Origin: Sindora glabra
Taxonomy: Eukaryota; Streptophyta; Magnoliopsida; Fabales; Fabaceae
Direction of reading: 5' to 3'
Length of the DNA stretch: 64,000 nt
Assembly (NCBI GenBank): GCA_020226215.1
Contig: CM035235.1
Location: forward strand, 67,109,283 to 67,173,282
Shown piece after piece: positions 1-11,128 of the stretch. The position numbers and the translations under genes are program-made. The notes under the pieces were generated by a model. That model saw only the letters and a program-made list of their open reading frames with translations. It did not search any database and was not told the DNA's origin. The number at the start of each line of letters is the position of its first letter. Position 1 is the first letter of the stretch.

Positions 1-1630
1 TTGATATGGCTCCCACCGTGGAAAAGAGAAATTCTTAGTTACTTCCAGAGAAAGGCGTATGCCTTATGCCTTACTCCGAAACAGAGACAAAAAATTGGAA
101 TGGAGCTTATACGATGAAGCACACTTCATTTTTTCTTTCTGTTTTTTTATTTTCGGAATAAGGTAATATGTCTTATTTCGAAAGTAATATAAATTTTTTT
201 TTTTGAAAAATCATTAACTTCTGTACGTACATATCTTATTCATTAAAGATAAAAAATTTATTTTTAATTTTTGAAATATGCAATTTATATCAATTTTACT
301 ATTGAAATAAAATTTATATCAATTTAATTTTTAAAATTTTAAATTCAAATAAAATTTTAACTTATGTCTATTTACTAAAAAGATTAAATTTTCATTTAAA
401 TTTACAACTTAAAAAATTAAATTAATATAAATTTTATTGTAAATATAAAATTAATATAAAATCGAATCCTTCAATGACTAGAATATAATTTTAATCTTGA
501 TTTAAATAAAATTTGCATCGGTAAGGTAATCAGGCACCAACAAAAGCGTTCGCATATTTCATTCACTTTCTAGCCAACCACGGAAACAAGTGTGTTGACC
601 TTTGAGACATACTGTAACATGCAAAAGCACCATTATTAACATAAAGAAATGAAATAAGATAAATTAATAATAAAAATAAATGATAAAATTCATTTATAAC
701 TATTTTTTTTAATCCTAATATATACATTACTATATTTGTTGGTAGTAATACCCATCAATTTTCTGTGTCCGAAATGTGATACATGATATCTGTTCTATGT
801 TGGATTTAGAAAATGAATTTTTTTCCTAACTAATGTTACTATTGACCAATGGTGACGTGTAATTTGAAGAATCAAATATTTTTGAAAATTTTAATATCTT
901 TTGAAATGTAATTTTTAAGAATTTAACTTTTGAAAATATGATATTATTATATTTGATTCAATTAAAAATATTTTTTAAAAATAATTACTTGATTATTAAA
1001 AATATCCTTGTTGGAAGTTGAATAGTCAATAATAATTATTAATAATCAATGATTGATGATAATTACTAATATTAATTGGTTAATGATTGTAAGTAATAAT
1101 TGACGATCATCAATGACTATAAGTGGTTGTCAAATGAAAAGTTAATAATAATAATAATATTTTAATAAAATAATAGATAAAATAATTTATTTATATCAGT
1201 AAAACATTCAAATGTTATAAGAATATAAAATAATCACCTCTTCCTATAATATTATTTTAAAAAAATAGTGAATTAAAAATATTATTTTAAAATTTAAATT
1301 AAATATGAAAATCTAATATTTCCTTAAAATATTTTCAAAAATATTAAAATAATTCTGCAAATCAAATACTACTTAGTAAAAAAATGCATTTATCGTTAAG
1401 GTTGAAGCTATGCCAGTTAGTTAGGATGCAAATTTATTCCCTTATTACTACTTAAAACTCCGAAGCACTGAGTCCAAAAGCTTACAAAGAGACCCTGGCA
1501 CTATCAAACACTAAAAAAATGCAGATTCTAACACCATATCTACAATGAAACAAAAGAATGCAACGACAAAGTTAGAATCTTAAAATGTGGTACGCCTTTC
1601 AATGTTTATACCAGAAAACATGCTAGCATA
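1..1630. other. AT-rich intergenic DNA
   Basis: I see no supported gene here. Much of 180-480 is low-complexity A/T sequence, and 865-1380 is a repeat copy listed separately. The only open frames are short and carry no recognisable motif. Confidence 0.6.
865..1380. repeat. dispersed AT-rich repeat, family X, copy 1
   Basis: This stretch resembles two separated blocks near 41.8 and 43.7 kb. Its left half (about 890-1020) matches 41.80-41.96 kb, its middle is a TAAT/TGAT-rich degenerate triplet tract, and its right half (about 1195-1380) matches 43.90-44.08 kb. The two ends look weakly inverted relative to each other, which suggests a non-autonomous DNA element. No coding capacity is visible. 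Family assignment is by eye only. Confidence 0.45.
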
Positions 1631-1639
1631 TGCATCCAC

Positions 1640-1985
1640 TGTTAACAAAAGCAGGAAGATCCAATGAATGCAATAGCAGTATGTGAAAGAATTAGCTGCT
1701 TACAGGACCTTCCCAAATGAGTTGCCACGTTGAAGCAGTATTAGCGGCTAAATCCTGGAAAAGCAAAAAAAAAAAAGGGGCAAATATCCCTCTTATTCCT
1801 TTTCTTTCTTCATCGAGAATGTCCAGAAAGAATAACATTATAGGGCATTGAGCATTGATGCAATCATGGTAGGTTACAGAGGTTGCTTTCCAAGAAACTT
1901 TAAGAAAGTATTCTTGTCTGTCAAGCATCAATTCCGGTTTCTGCTCGTCTTCTTTAGAATCCATTATAATTGCTTGGAAGACATT
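1640..1985. repeat. diverged direct repeat, unit A
   Basis: Several short blocks recur in the same order about 1.27 kb downstream (2925-3440). One lies around 1686-1735, containing TTAGCTGCT and GTTGCCACGT; another lies around 1850-1900, a GCATTGATG...CATGG...GAGG...GCTTTC series. Spacing between blocks differs between the units. No reading frame is shared, so this looks like an old tandem duplication of non-coding sequence. Confidence 0.45.
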
Positions 1986-2924
1986 ATTTATAAAAGCATA
2001 CCCACTATAAACGCAACTTGTTTATATATATCCAAATGATTAATATGAACAAGATGTGATCTTTGTTGCTAACCTGCAAATTAAAGATGAGTATAGAACC
2101 TACTTAAGAAAGTTTTATTGTGACCCAAATATATTCATATATTTGTGGTAATGAATCAATGCTCGAAAGCCATAATGTGCAATACTTCTTGTTCTTTTCT
2201 TTTCCCTTTTTTTTCATATATATCCATACATGATATTGGTGGCAACAATCACTAAGGATTTGTTTCATGAATTCTTGTGCATGTGCATGTTGTTGTTGGT
2301 CAATTTGATAGACAAGAATATTGTTTACTTGCCAAATAAGTCATGAGAAATGAAGATATTTTTGTTATTTGTGGATTTGAAGTACGTGTATAAAATAAAT
2401 AATATTATGAAATTACCTGAGGTTATAAGATAGTAATATAGTTTCATGTAAGTTTGACAAAAAATGTAAGAATGGGAGTAAGATAGTAACATACTTTTTT
2501 CTTATTGATATATGTAAGTATTGTCAAACCTCACAATTGTTTGTGTAATTTTAGGTTATCTAGTATGCATGTTTTTATTTTGAGAGGGGATAATTTTTTT
2601 TTTCTTCGAAAAAATACACCTGTCTATTTTTCTTCTGTTAAAGTAAGAAAATTCATTAGCATAAAGAGCAAGATAGATTATCTTTTAATGACAAAGTTGT
2701 TAGAAATAAATTGGAAAGAATTGGTATTTTTATTATCGCCATTTCCAAACTCTATAAACCTCATTACATAACTTCAATTAGTTTTAGTTATTTTAAAGCA
2801 AATAGAATTAATTTAATTCTAAATAAGTCACGGGTATAGATATAAAAATAATTATTCAGATTAAAGAATGATTGTGAAAGTAGATTTCAAAAACGGAAAA
2901 GGACATGGAAGATGGGGCCCAAAC

Positions 2925-3440
2925 AAAAGGGTTTCTGGATGCAAGGACAAATGATTAGCTGCTCAGTAGAACATTCTCGTATGTGTTGCCACGTGGAAGT
3001 ATTAGCCTATTCAACTTAAAATGGAAAAAATTCATTATACATTATATGTGAAGATTTTTATTTCATCATAAGAGAGAGACGTATACAATAATAAAAGGAG
3101 GAGATACGTATATCTTCAAAAATAAATCTCCTGCATACCTTAAGTTTATCTTTCTCTCTTCACGAAGTAAAAACTTTCATTTACTCATGAAATATATTAA
3201 AATTTCCAAAAAAAAAGACAAACATCCTCATTCTTTCCACTTCCACATCAAGAATGTGCTAAGCGACATGAATAATCCAATTCTGAGCCCATTGGCATTG
3301 ATGTTTGCAGTCATGGAGAGGTTATCCGAGGTCGCTTTCTTAGTTGCTTTATATAGTTATTCTTGTTCATATCTCTCTCACAAGCATCTATTCTACCGCT
3401 ATTCTTCAGATATTGTCCATTGCTAATTATACAGAAAGGG
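2925..3440. repeat. diverged direct repeat, unit B
   Basis: This is the second, longer unit matching 1640-1985. It carries a perfect G-box core (CACGTG) at about 2990, where unit A has CACGTT, and a TATATAAAG-like string on the minus strand near 3350. Whether these have any regulatory role cannot be judged from sequence alone. Confidence 0.45.
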
Positions 3441-4399
3441 GTATTCCACCGCTGAAAGACAACATCTGTTCTCTCCGCCAATAATTTACCCAAATAAGAT
3501 CAACAGAAGCATTAATGATTGTCAACCTTCACCAAAAATACCACACAGATGTATGTCTACTTTCAACAAATCCCACGTACTGACAAATGCAGTTGTCCAG
3601 CCTTAAATTATTCATTCAATTGCTCTAGTATTATCAAAGTCAATTCTCATATATATATATTCAGCATAATTTAAGGTTTCATAAATAAAAATGAAACAAG
3701 CAAGCACCCTCATGGTGATAAAGCTTTGGAATATTTCAGGTGTCGAGAATTTTAAATTTTAGAATGAACATCAGTACAACAATGTTTCCAAATGAAAAAA
3801 TAAATAAATAAATCGTGTTTAATGCAGAGGCATTGGCTCTTAATTCCTGCCAATCAATTTCAAACAAACCTTAGATGCTAGGACAGCAAGTCAGCAACTC
3901 ACAGAAGAAGTCCAGAAATGACAATTCAGAAAGATTAGTACCGCTTTTAAACTATTTCCAAATCAGCATACAAAGTACTAAGTGGCAATATCTTAGGTTA
4001 GATCCTTACTGACTCGTTGCCTAAAGATGATTTCAAATTAGAATATTATGGCAATATGTACCAACAACGGCATGACAGACCACATGTAATGCTCCAAAAC
4101 TGTATAGACTTGATTTATTAATTTAAAAAACTAGTTCGGGTTGTCTAAATAATCAAATTTTGTGCCTTATATATTATACTTAACTCTTGAATTTAACCAA
4201 TTTGGGTTTTACATCACACTTGTTGACAAAGATGGCAAAATTATTTAGCCTACACTCGGTTATCTCTAACCGAAGTAAAATGTTCGGAAAATTTTGACCG
4301 ACAGTTATCCCACTCTGCCTTTTAGCCTCTATTTGTACATGGCCAAAGGAACGTAAATATTAACATATAAACTTCAAAAATGTGAAAGAATGAACGAAT

Positions 4400-4745
4400 A
4401 ACTAAGTAATGTAGTCTTGTAGTTTCAATTGTAGCAATTCCAATTTCATAGTTTCAAAACTAGATTAATCTGATCCATATTGAAATTATCTAATGTGTAT
4501 TTAATTCGTGTCGCACCATGTCATCTCACATATCTTCAGGAAGATGATATGGCACGTAACATGGCATGCTCCATGGTTCTATGCTGACATGGCCTTGCTC
4601 TAGTTTTGAAACTATATTGATGCAATTTCGACAAGTGCAAGTAAAAGATCAAAATTACGGCAAATTTTTTGAAATTATAAGGATGCAGTTTCAACAATTG
4701 AAACTATGAGGCCAAGTTACAGAAAATACTTTAGAGACCAAAATT
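4400..4745. repeat. foldback (MITE-like) element
   Basis: The left arm (about 4412-4470, containing TAGTTTCAATTGTAG and CATAGTTTCAAAACTAGA) is inverted in the right part: TCTAGTTTTGAAACTA at about 4599-4615 and CAACAATTGAAACTATGAGG at about 4693-4712. The arms are imperfect and the spacer contains GATGATATGGCACG. There is no coding capacity, and no target-site duplication could be fixed. Confidence 0.4.
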
Positions 4746-5033
4746 ACAGTTAAACCAACAAAAATCAATTATAAAACAGGGTGCTGGCCAGCCAGTGCCT
4801 ACCGACAAATGTAGAGGAACTAGAACCTATATTTATTTCATTATTTAAACTTCCACTCGTTCGAAGTCAGAAAGAATATATATGTTTTTCAAGAATCGAT
4901 CTAAATTCCAACTTGAGCTACATTACATGACTTGATAACAAAAAAATAATTAGGAATAATAGTACGAAAACTACAAATGGAACAACGGTCCAAAGAAGAC
5001 CTCAATTCTGCAGCTTTCATCAGACTTAAAAGT

Positions 5034-8000
5034 TTAAACTGCTTGAATGGCACTATTCTTGCCATTGTTCAAATCCGAACCTCCGACTGGAGCATTTGAA
5101 TGGAATGCTGACAGCCTTGAGGGCTCTCCTAGCAACTTCAGGGAAAGCTGAGAAGGCTCTCCATCGCGTACCTGTTTTCCTCCAAGACTAAGCTGGGACA
5201 TACCAACGAGTCCATCAACATTGACAGGTTCCTTGGGAAAGACTGGAATTGGCTTGAGGACCTGATGATGAGATGTCTCTGCTGCATTAGCTTCTTCAAA
5301 GGGAGCTGCACTTGATGGCAATATGGAAAATGGAACAGGTACATAAGGAGGGAAGAACGCAGGAGGCATTTGAGCCAATCCACTTGATCTCACCATATTT
5401 TGGCTGGATTCTTCTACGTTTTCTTGACAAGTAGTTTCCATGGGTTCAAATTCTGACTTAAGAGAAAGATCTAATGAGGGTTGTGAATTTGCAGTCCCGG
5501 ATTGTGAGTCCTCAGAAGGTGTCTGTAATACTTGCTCCTCTGGCACTGAGGGTGGATCTAAAGCCTGACATGTGATAAGAAAACAATTAGCAATAAAAAA
5601 GGACGAGAGAAAATATGACAGAGATATATATGCTCAGCAAGTAGCAACTATAACACGTAATTAATGCCAGCAACAAGTAGGATGAAATTATTTGCTTACA
5701 TAGGTATTTGCAAATAACCTCCCAGAATACAAATTATTGTCCACAGTGAGAAACAATAACTATCAAGCTCACACTGTCACACATAATGGGGTTCCAACCA
5801 GTCTTTCTGAATGGGAATGAATATAGCAATTCACTATATTATAAAATTATTAAGTTTAGCTAGCACCCTTAGTGGTGCAGTGACACTCAATTTTGTCTTA
5901 GGAGCATTATTTCCCTTACATCATAGATTCGAACTTAATCTTTTGTGTGTATTAAGTGGATTACCACTTATACAATTATCAATATATATATATTATATTA
6001 AGTTTAAAGACTGGTTTACTGGTTTTCTTTTGTTGGAGAACATAGCAAAAGGATCCATGTATCATAATTAAAAGGAAGATTGAAGGAAGTCATCAACTCC
6101 AACCACTTGCACCATGCAGTTTCTTTCCACAGAAAAGACACCACAAGGTTCAATCATACCCTCGCCCACAATTAATGCCACAAAATGGATGTAACATTAT
6201 GTCATAACATGTCTAAGCTTTGATTATGAGACAAATGAAGACCAACCATGTCTGGAACCATATCAAAAAGGCTAGAACGTCTTTTTCTATGGGTTGCATT
6301 ACTCTGACGGATAAAGTACTTCTGGGCATGACTTGCTACTTGAGTGGGCGTCCTTGACACAACATATTTGCGTGAAATGCCACGCCAGTCTCCTTTGCCC
6401 AGTTTTTGCAGACCAATTAAAAAAAGCCGATGTTCGTCTTCAGTCCAAGACACACCTATAAAAAATGAAAACTACATATTGAGAAGAATTATCCAATTAA
6501 AGGTCACAAAAAGGAACTTGACCTGCTAATGGAACATCTGCATAAACTTATTGCATATTATATGCTGTTCCAAAAAAATATATTACATTTTCATGCAGCA
6601 TCTCATAGATATCCTACGAAACTCATTAAAGGCAACAAGGCTGAGAGGTTTAACCAAGCACAACTATTGCTGTGACATGAGAACAAATAAATATCAAGGT
6701 AGAAATTACTTACTGGGAGAGGAAAAAATTACTCTAGAGTGTCAACACATGATAAATAGCACAAAATTCTATCAATTGGTCCAAACTCAACTGAAGAAAT
6801 TCCATAATATTTGTTCGTTTATCTAGTTATCAGAACATTCCCATGCAATAGCACATGACAGTCTTAAAAAGTCAAGTAAAGGAAAGATGACAGCCCGGGT
6901 TACAACATCCGTTCCAAAAGCAAACTCAATGGCTGATATAACTGCTTTCAAATGAAAAAATTAAAATTTATTGACTCTTACTGTCTTACAGCTTGACGAT
7001 ACAATCAGTGCACCTATTCTAATAGTCAACTCATTGCTTCTGGTTTTAGACTGCGAGACAAATTCAGTCAAGCCAAAAACTTTACTGCAAAGCGTTGCCA
7101 CAAGAACATTGCTGTTTTGTAGGAACAGAGAAGTGGTATGAGGCAGGGCACAAGGAAAGAGGTGACCGGACAACTATCAAACAATTAAATCTAGTCCTGA
7201 GTGTAAAAGATGAAATTGACATATGATCTTCTCAGGCAAAGACTGTATAGTTAGCATATTAACATTTTTGTTAGTCAATAAGTTAACAGATGCCGTGAAG
7301 TATATAGTTCTCCTCAACCATCTCATAGTTCATTGATGAAATCATAGTATCAAGGGTATTAAAAAAGCACCAATATTCCCTTGCAGACCATTAAAACTTC
7401 AACCAGTTGCAAGGTCCATTTAGAGTATAGAAATGATACTCACACACCCACAAACATTACCATACATATTACTCCCTCCATTTACTACCTAGTGTTAATA
7501 AAGTTACTTGCCTTCTTCAAAAACATTAGCGCCACAAGTTACTGACCATTTGTTAAGAAAATTATTATTAAGTTACCGTGGACTTTAAGAAAGTTACCCA
7601 TAGATCTTAGGAAAGTTACTACCTATCCAAATGCGGTGTCTAAGCATGTGAGTATGTTTATCCTTTGGATTATAAGTAACTTCATACAATGTGAACATGA
7701 GAGAAAACATGTCAGCGAGGGGAAAGGATAAAAAGAACAATGTCTACTATTTGAAATGGACTTTAATGAACTGAAAACAAAATTAACAGGAATTACCATG
7801 ATGACTATCAACCCAGAACTACCTAAAAATCTCCTTTCATTGACCACGAAATGTTCAATGACAAAAAGGCTTTTAACTTAACTGAATTCAATAATTATTT
7901 AAATTATCATTCAAAATTAACAGAAAAGCACTGGAAGTCAAAATGAAAATGAAAAAGCAATGAAACCAGCTCATCCACATCTACCCAAAAGCAAGGACGC

Positions 8001-8494
8001 ATTTTTACGCAAAGCAGAAGAAATATAGGAAACGCAAGTCTTCGAAAGCGATAGTTAATCGAACTAAAAAAATAGTTAAAAAGCATTGAACTTAAAAAAA
8101 TAACAATAAAAACAAGACGAGAAAATCATGACTTGAATTAATTAAATGTTTTTTGACAAATACCTTTTTTCCTTTCTGCACGGCGGTTCGCGGAGCTGGA
8201 GGCATGAGCTGGGTCATCGGACAAGTACCCCTCAGGTTCATGAACCGGGTCACAGAAATGGTCAGAGTTAGGCGAGCCAGGATTCGGTGATGCGGCGGCG
8301 GATGAAGAAGAATGATAATGAACGGAGAGGTTGCCCATACTCGCGCTCTTTTTGATGATTGATCCATCGGTGAGTCTGACGCCGAAAAGCTTCACACCTC
8401 CACCACTAACACCGCCGCCAGCGCCACCACTACGCAACGGACATGTTCGTGAGTTGTGCCCGTTATTGCTACAGTTAGAACATCGCCGAGGCAT
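5034..8494 (-). CDS. 1R-MYB (SHAQKYF) transcription factor with CCHC zinc knuckle
   Basis: Nuclear DNA-binding protein, 356 residues in three exons: 8494-8164, 6455-6247 and 5564-5034. All splice sites are GT-AG, and the exon lengths (331, 209, 531 nt) keep frame to a TAA. The N-terminus has a CX2CX4HX4C zinc knuckle (C5, C8, H13, C18) followed by a conserved KLFGVRLTDGSIIKKSASMG block. A single MYB/SANT repeat spans about 111-160 and ends in SHAQKYF (152-158). An EAR-type LDLSL lies at 211-215, and the C-terminus has the LSLKLLGEPSRLSAFH block. This architecture is that of the plant KUODA1/MYBS-like CCA1-type family, which binds TATCC/I-box-like elements and often represses. The ATG is the first in frame, directly before the zinc knuckle. 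Target genes are not inferable here. Intron 1 is 1.7 kb; intron 2 carries a SINE. Confidence 0.93.
5859..5995 (+). mobile_element. short tRNA-derived SINE in MYB intron 2
   Basis: A 137-bp insert is flanked by a perfect 11-bp direct repeat, TATTAAGTTTA, at 5848-5858 and 5996-6006. Inside are an A-box-like TGGTGCAGTGA (about 5873) and a B-box-like GATTCGAAC (about 5926), followed by an AT-rich simple tail. Promoter-box order, tail and target-site duplication are those of a plant tRNA-related SINE. It lies antisense to the host gene. Confidence 0.6.
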
Positions 8495-8609
8495 GCCGGA
8501 TCTCCGCCGTGCCCCCGACGGTGGAAGAGAAGATTCACAGGGGAAGGAGATGTATGGTGTGATAGAAGCAGTGCATGTTACGGCAAATAGAATGAAGGAA
8601 GATGGATAA

Positions 8610-10141
8610 ATGTGGACTCAAGTAACAAGTAGGGGTAGTTTGGGAAATTAGCTTACGGGAATTAGAAGATCACTGGAACGCAGTTACGCGGTGCGTGGTT
8701 TCGCTTTTGGATTTTATTGTTATTACTGTATTGTCCCTTATACTCGTACTTTTTTTACTTAAAATATATAAGATTAAAATCTTTATTTTTACATTTTTTC
8801 TCAAAATATATAAGTATAAAATCTTATTTTTATTTTTGAAAAATTAAATTTATATTAGTTTAATCTTTTATTAAAATTTATATCGATTTAATTTTATAAA
8901 ACTAATTTCATATTAAATATTAAAGTGAAATTAATCTTATAAATTAAATTATATAAATTTTTAATAAATAAAAAATTGATATAAACTCTCAATTTTATAG
9001 AGACAAAAATAATTTTATTCTAAATATTAAAAGAAGGGTGCAACACAATTAGTTATCCATCCTAATAATCTTTTCATTCCTTCTCAAGCGTTCATTAAGG
9101 TATTTACATATGGATTGAAAAAAGGAATAAATAAACTAAACATTAGAAAAAGGTAATAAACAACGCCAATTATAGAAAGAAAAAATTATGATTTACTAAT
9201 ATATTATTTAAATAATATGTAAAATTATTAAGTGTTTATTCAAATAAAATAAAAATATTTAAATCTTAAAATAAGACAATAAATATGATCTTAATTTTTT
9301 AAAATAATAAATAAATAAAAATAAAAATAACCATTATAACAATTAAAAAGGCACTAAAAATTTATTTTCTAATAAGTAATAAATACAATCTTAATTTGCT
9401 TGAGGAACTACTCTCACTATGCAAGCTTAAACCCTTTTATTTGTACTTAAAAGTGGATACATTAACACATTTTAAGCTTTTTGGATTTTATACAGTTTTT
9501 ATATGAGTTATCATTATGGAAAAATTAATAATCACCATTTTTTATATTTATCAGACATATTCATGATTTTATCACGACATATTAGATCAAGTAGTGAAAT
9601 AATTCTATTATCTATTATGCCATTTATATAATTTGGGTACTAAACTAAATTTTATTAGTAGCATATTTTTTTCCAAGATTTATTACTTAGTATATTTGCA
9701 TAACATCAATGAGAATATTGCATTGTGGAATACAAAATTTAACTAAAAAAGGAATGCGATCTATGAATTATTTTGATTCTATCCAATTTATTTTTGTAAA
9801 TATAAAGCTGTATTCTAATTTTTTTCCTTCCAATTATAAACAAATGAATGGCTACTTTGGACCTTTAGAATGGCACTTATGGGGCAATCGGTCATTTAAA
9901 GTATTTGTACATAATAATAGGTCAATATGGATAGAATTTCGCCGTTCCAATTATCTGTAGGAAAGAATGGCTGGAGAGTCAACACGCATACGAACTTTAT
10001 CCTGTCAAACTTATGGAAAAGAGAAACAAAGGATACCTACTCACGTGTCCTTATATTTAATTAGCGAATAAAAATAAATAAACAATCAGTTTTATTATTT
10101 ATTTTTCAATTTTATAAAATTTACTTATTTAAAAAATTGAG
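8610..10141. other. intergenic region upstream of the MYB gene
   Basis: From about 8640 to 8720 the base composition is still moderate, and this part probably contains the MYB promoter, although I could not place a TATA box with confidence. Beyond 8750 the sequence is AT-rich and low-complexity. I see no gene. Confidence 0.5.
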
Positions 10142-11128
10142 ATAATTTTTAGGGTAAAATGTAATATACTCTCCTAAAGTATATATTATGTACAAAAAAT
10201 TCTCTAATTTTAAAATAAGGACAATTTAATACTTAAATTATAATTAGTGGGTTATTAATCTCTTTCAAATTAATTTCACATCTAAATTAATAATAATATA
10301 ATGAGATCTCAAGATTTTTCCTTTTTCAGAGATAAAGTTCCAATCATATTCTTTTTTTATATTTTTTATTCTTTTTATAGTTAACGTTCATTCCATTCTT
10401 TCTCCTATACTTCTTTAAAAATAATTCAAAAATTTAAAACTAACATATATAAAGAAATGCAATGTGGCATTAAATTAACACGGTTGTGTGATTGTTTTAC
10501 CTATCTAAATTAAGTTAAAGTCGCATGTAATCATATTTTTTACATAATAAATATATAGATTTGGATTATGGTTAATGATTTTCTCTAGCATAGAAATTTG
10601 GACTCTTAATTCTTTTGGAATTAATGTTTTAGACTCCTATATTGCCATAACAAATTACTTAAGATTGACATTTAATTTTAATAACACATGTTTGAATCTA
10701 ATATTAATTAGTTTAGATTGATATATTGTTTACTTCTTGAGCCTAATGCCCATGGGATGAGAAGATGTCATTAGTTATGGTTGACTTTAATCAAACAATT
10801 TGTTATTTAACTTTATAATTTACAAAATTACATCTTTTTATGTTTTGATTATGATAATGGAGATGAAGGAAAAGGTAGACTGCAAATTAATTATACAAAA
10901 GAATAAGAAGATGAAAGAAGGATATGATTAGGGTTTTATCTGTAAATGAAAAAAAGATTTGACATCTTATTGTATTGATGTTAATTTAGATGAAAATTTG
11001 ATGTCGAAGGGGTTAATTTTCCACTCTCTATAGTTCAGGTTAAATTACCCTTACTTTAAAATTAAGAAATTTTTTGCACTTGACATTTAGTTTAGCAAGG
11101 TAAATTGCATTTTATCCTAATTTTTAAG
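10142..11128. mobile_element. long-arm foldback element, about 1 kb
   Basis: The first about 250-300 bp (10142 to about 10430) reappear, reverse-complemented, in the last 250-300 bp (about 10850-11128). Paired landmarks include TTTTAGGGTAAAATG (10149) with CATTTTATCCTAATTT (11109), CAAAAAATT...TAATTTTAAA with its inverse near 11060, CATCTAAATTAA (10270) with TTAATTTAGATG (10982), and CAATCATATTC with GGATATGATTAGG. The middle about 400 bp is unpaired. No ORF is visible. The structure fits a non-autonomous TIR transposon with unusually long inverted repeats. No target-site duplication could be fixed. Confidence 0.6.

Noticed and set aside
2230..2252. TGATATTGGTGGCAACAATCAC, reminiscent of the passenger strand of miR171
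   Set aside because: The expected mature sequence and a hairpin partner are absent nearby, and the match is only partial.
7470..7485. CTCCCTCCATTTAC after a TA, like a Stowaway MITE end, in MYB intron 1
   Set aside because: I could not find the matching inverted end within the next several hundred bases.
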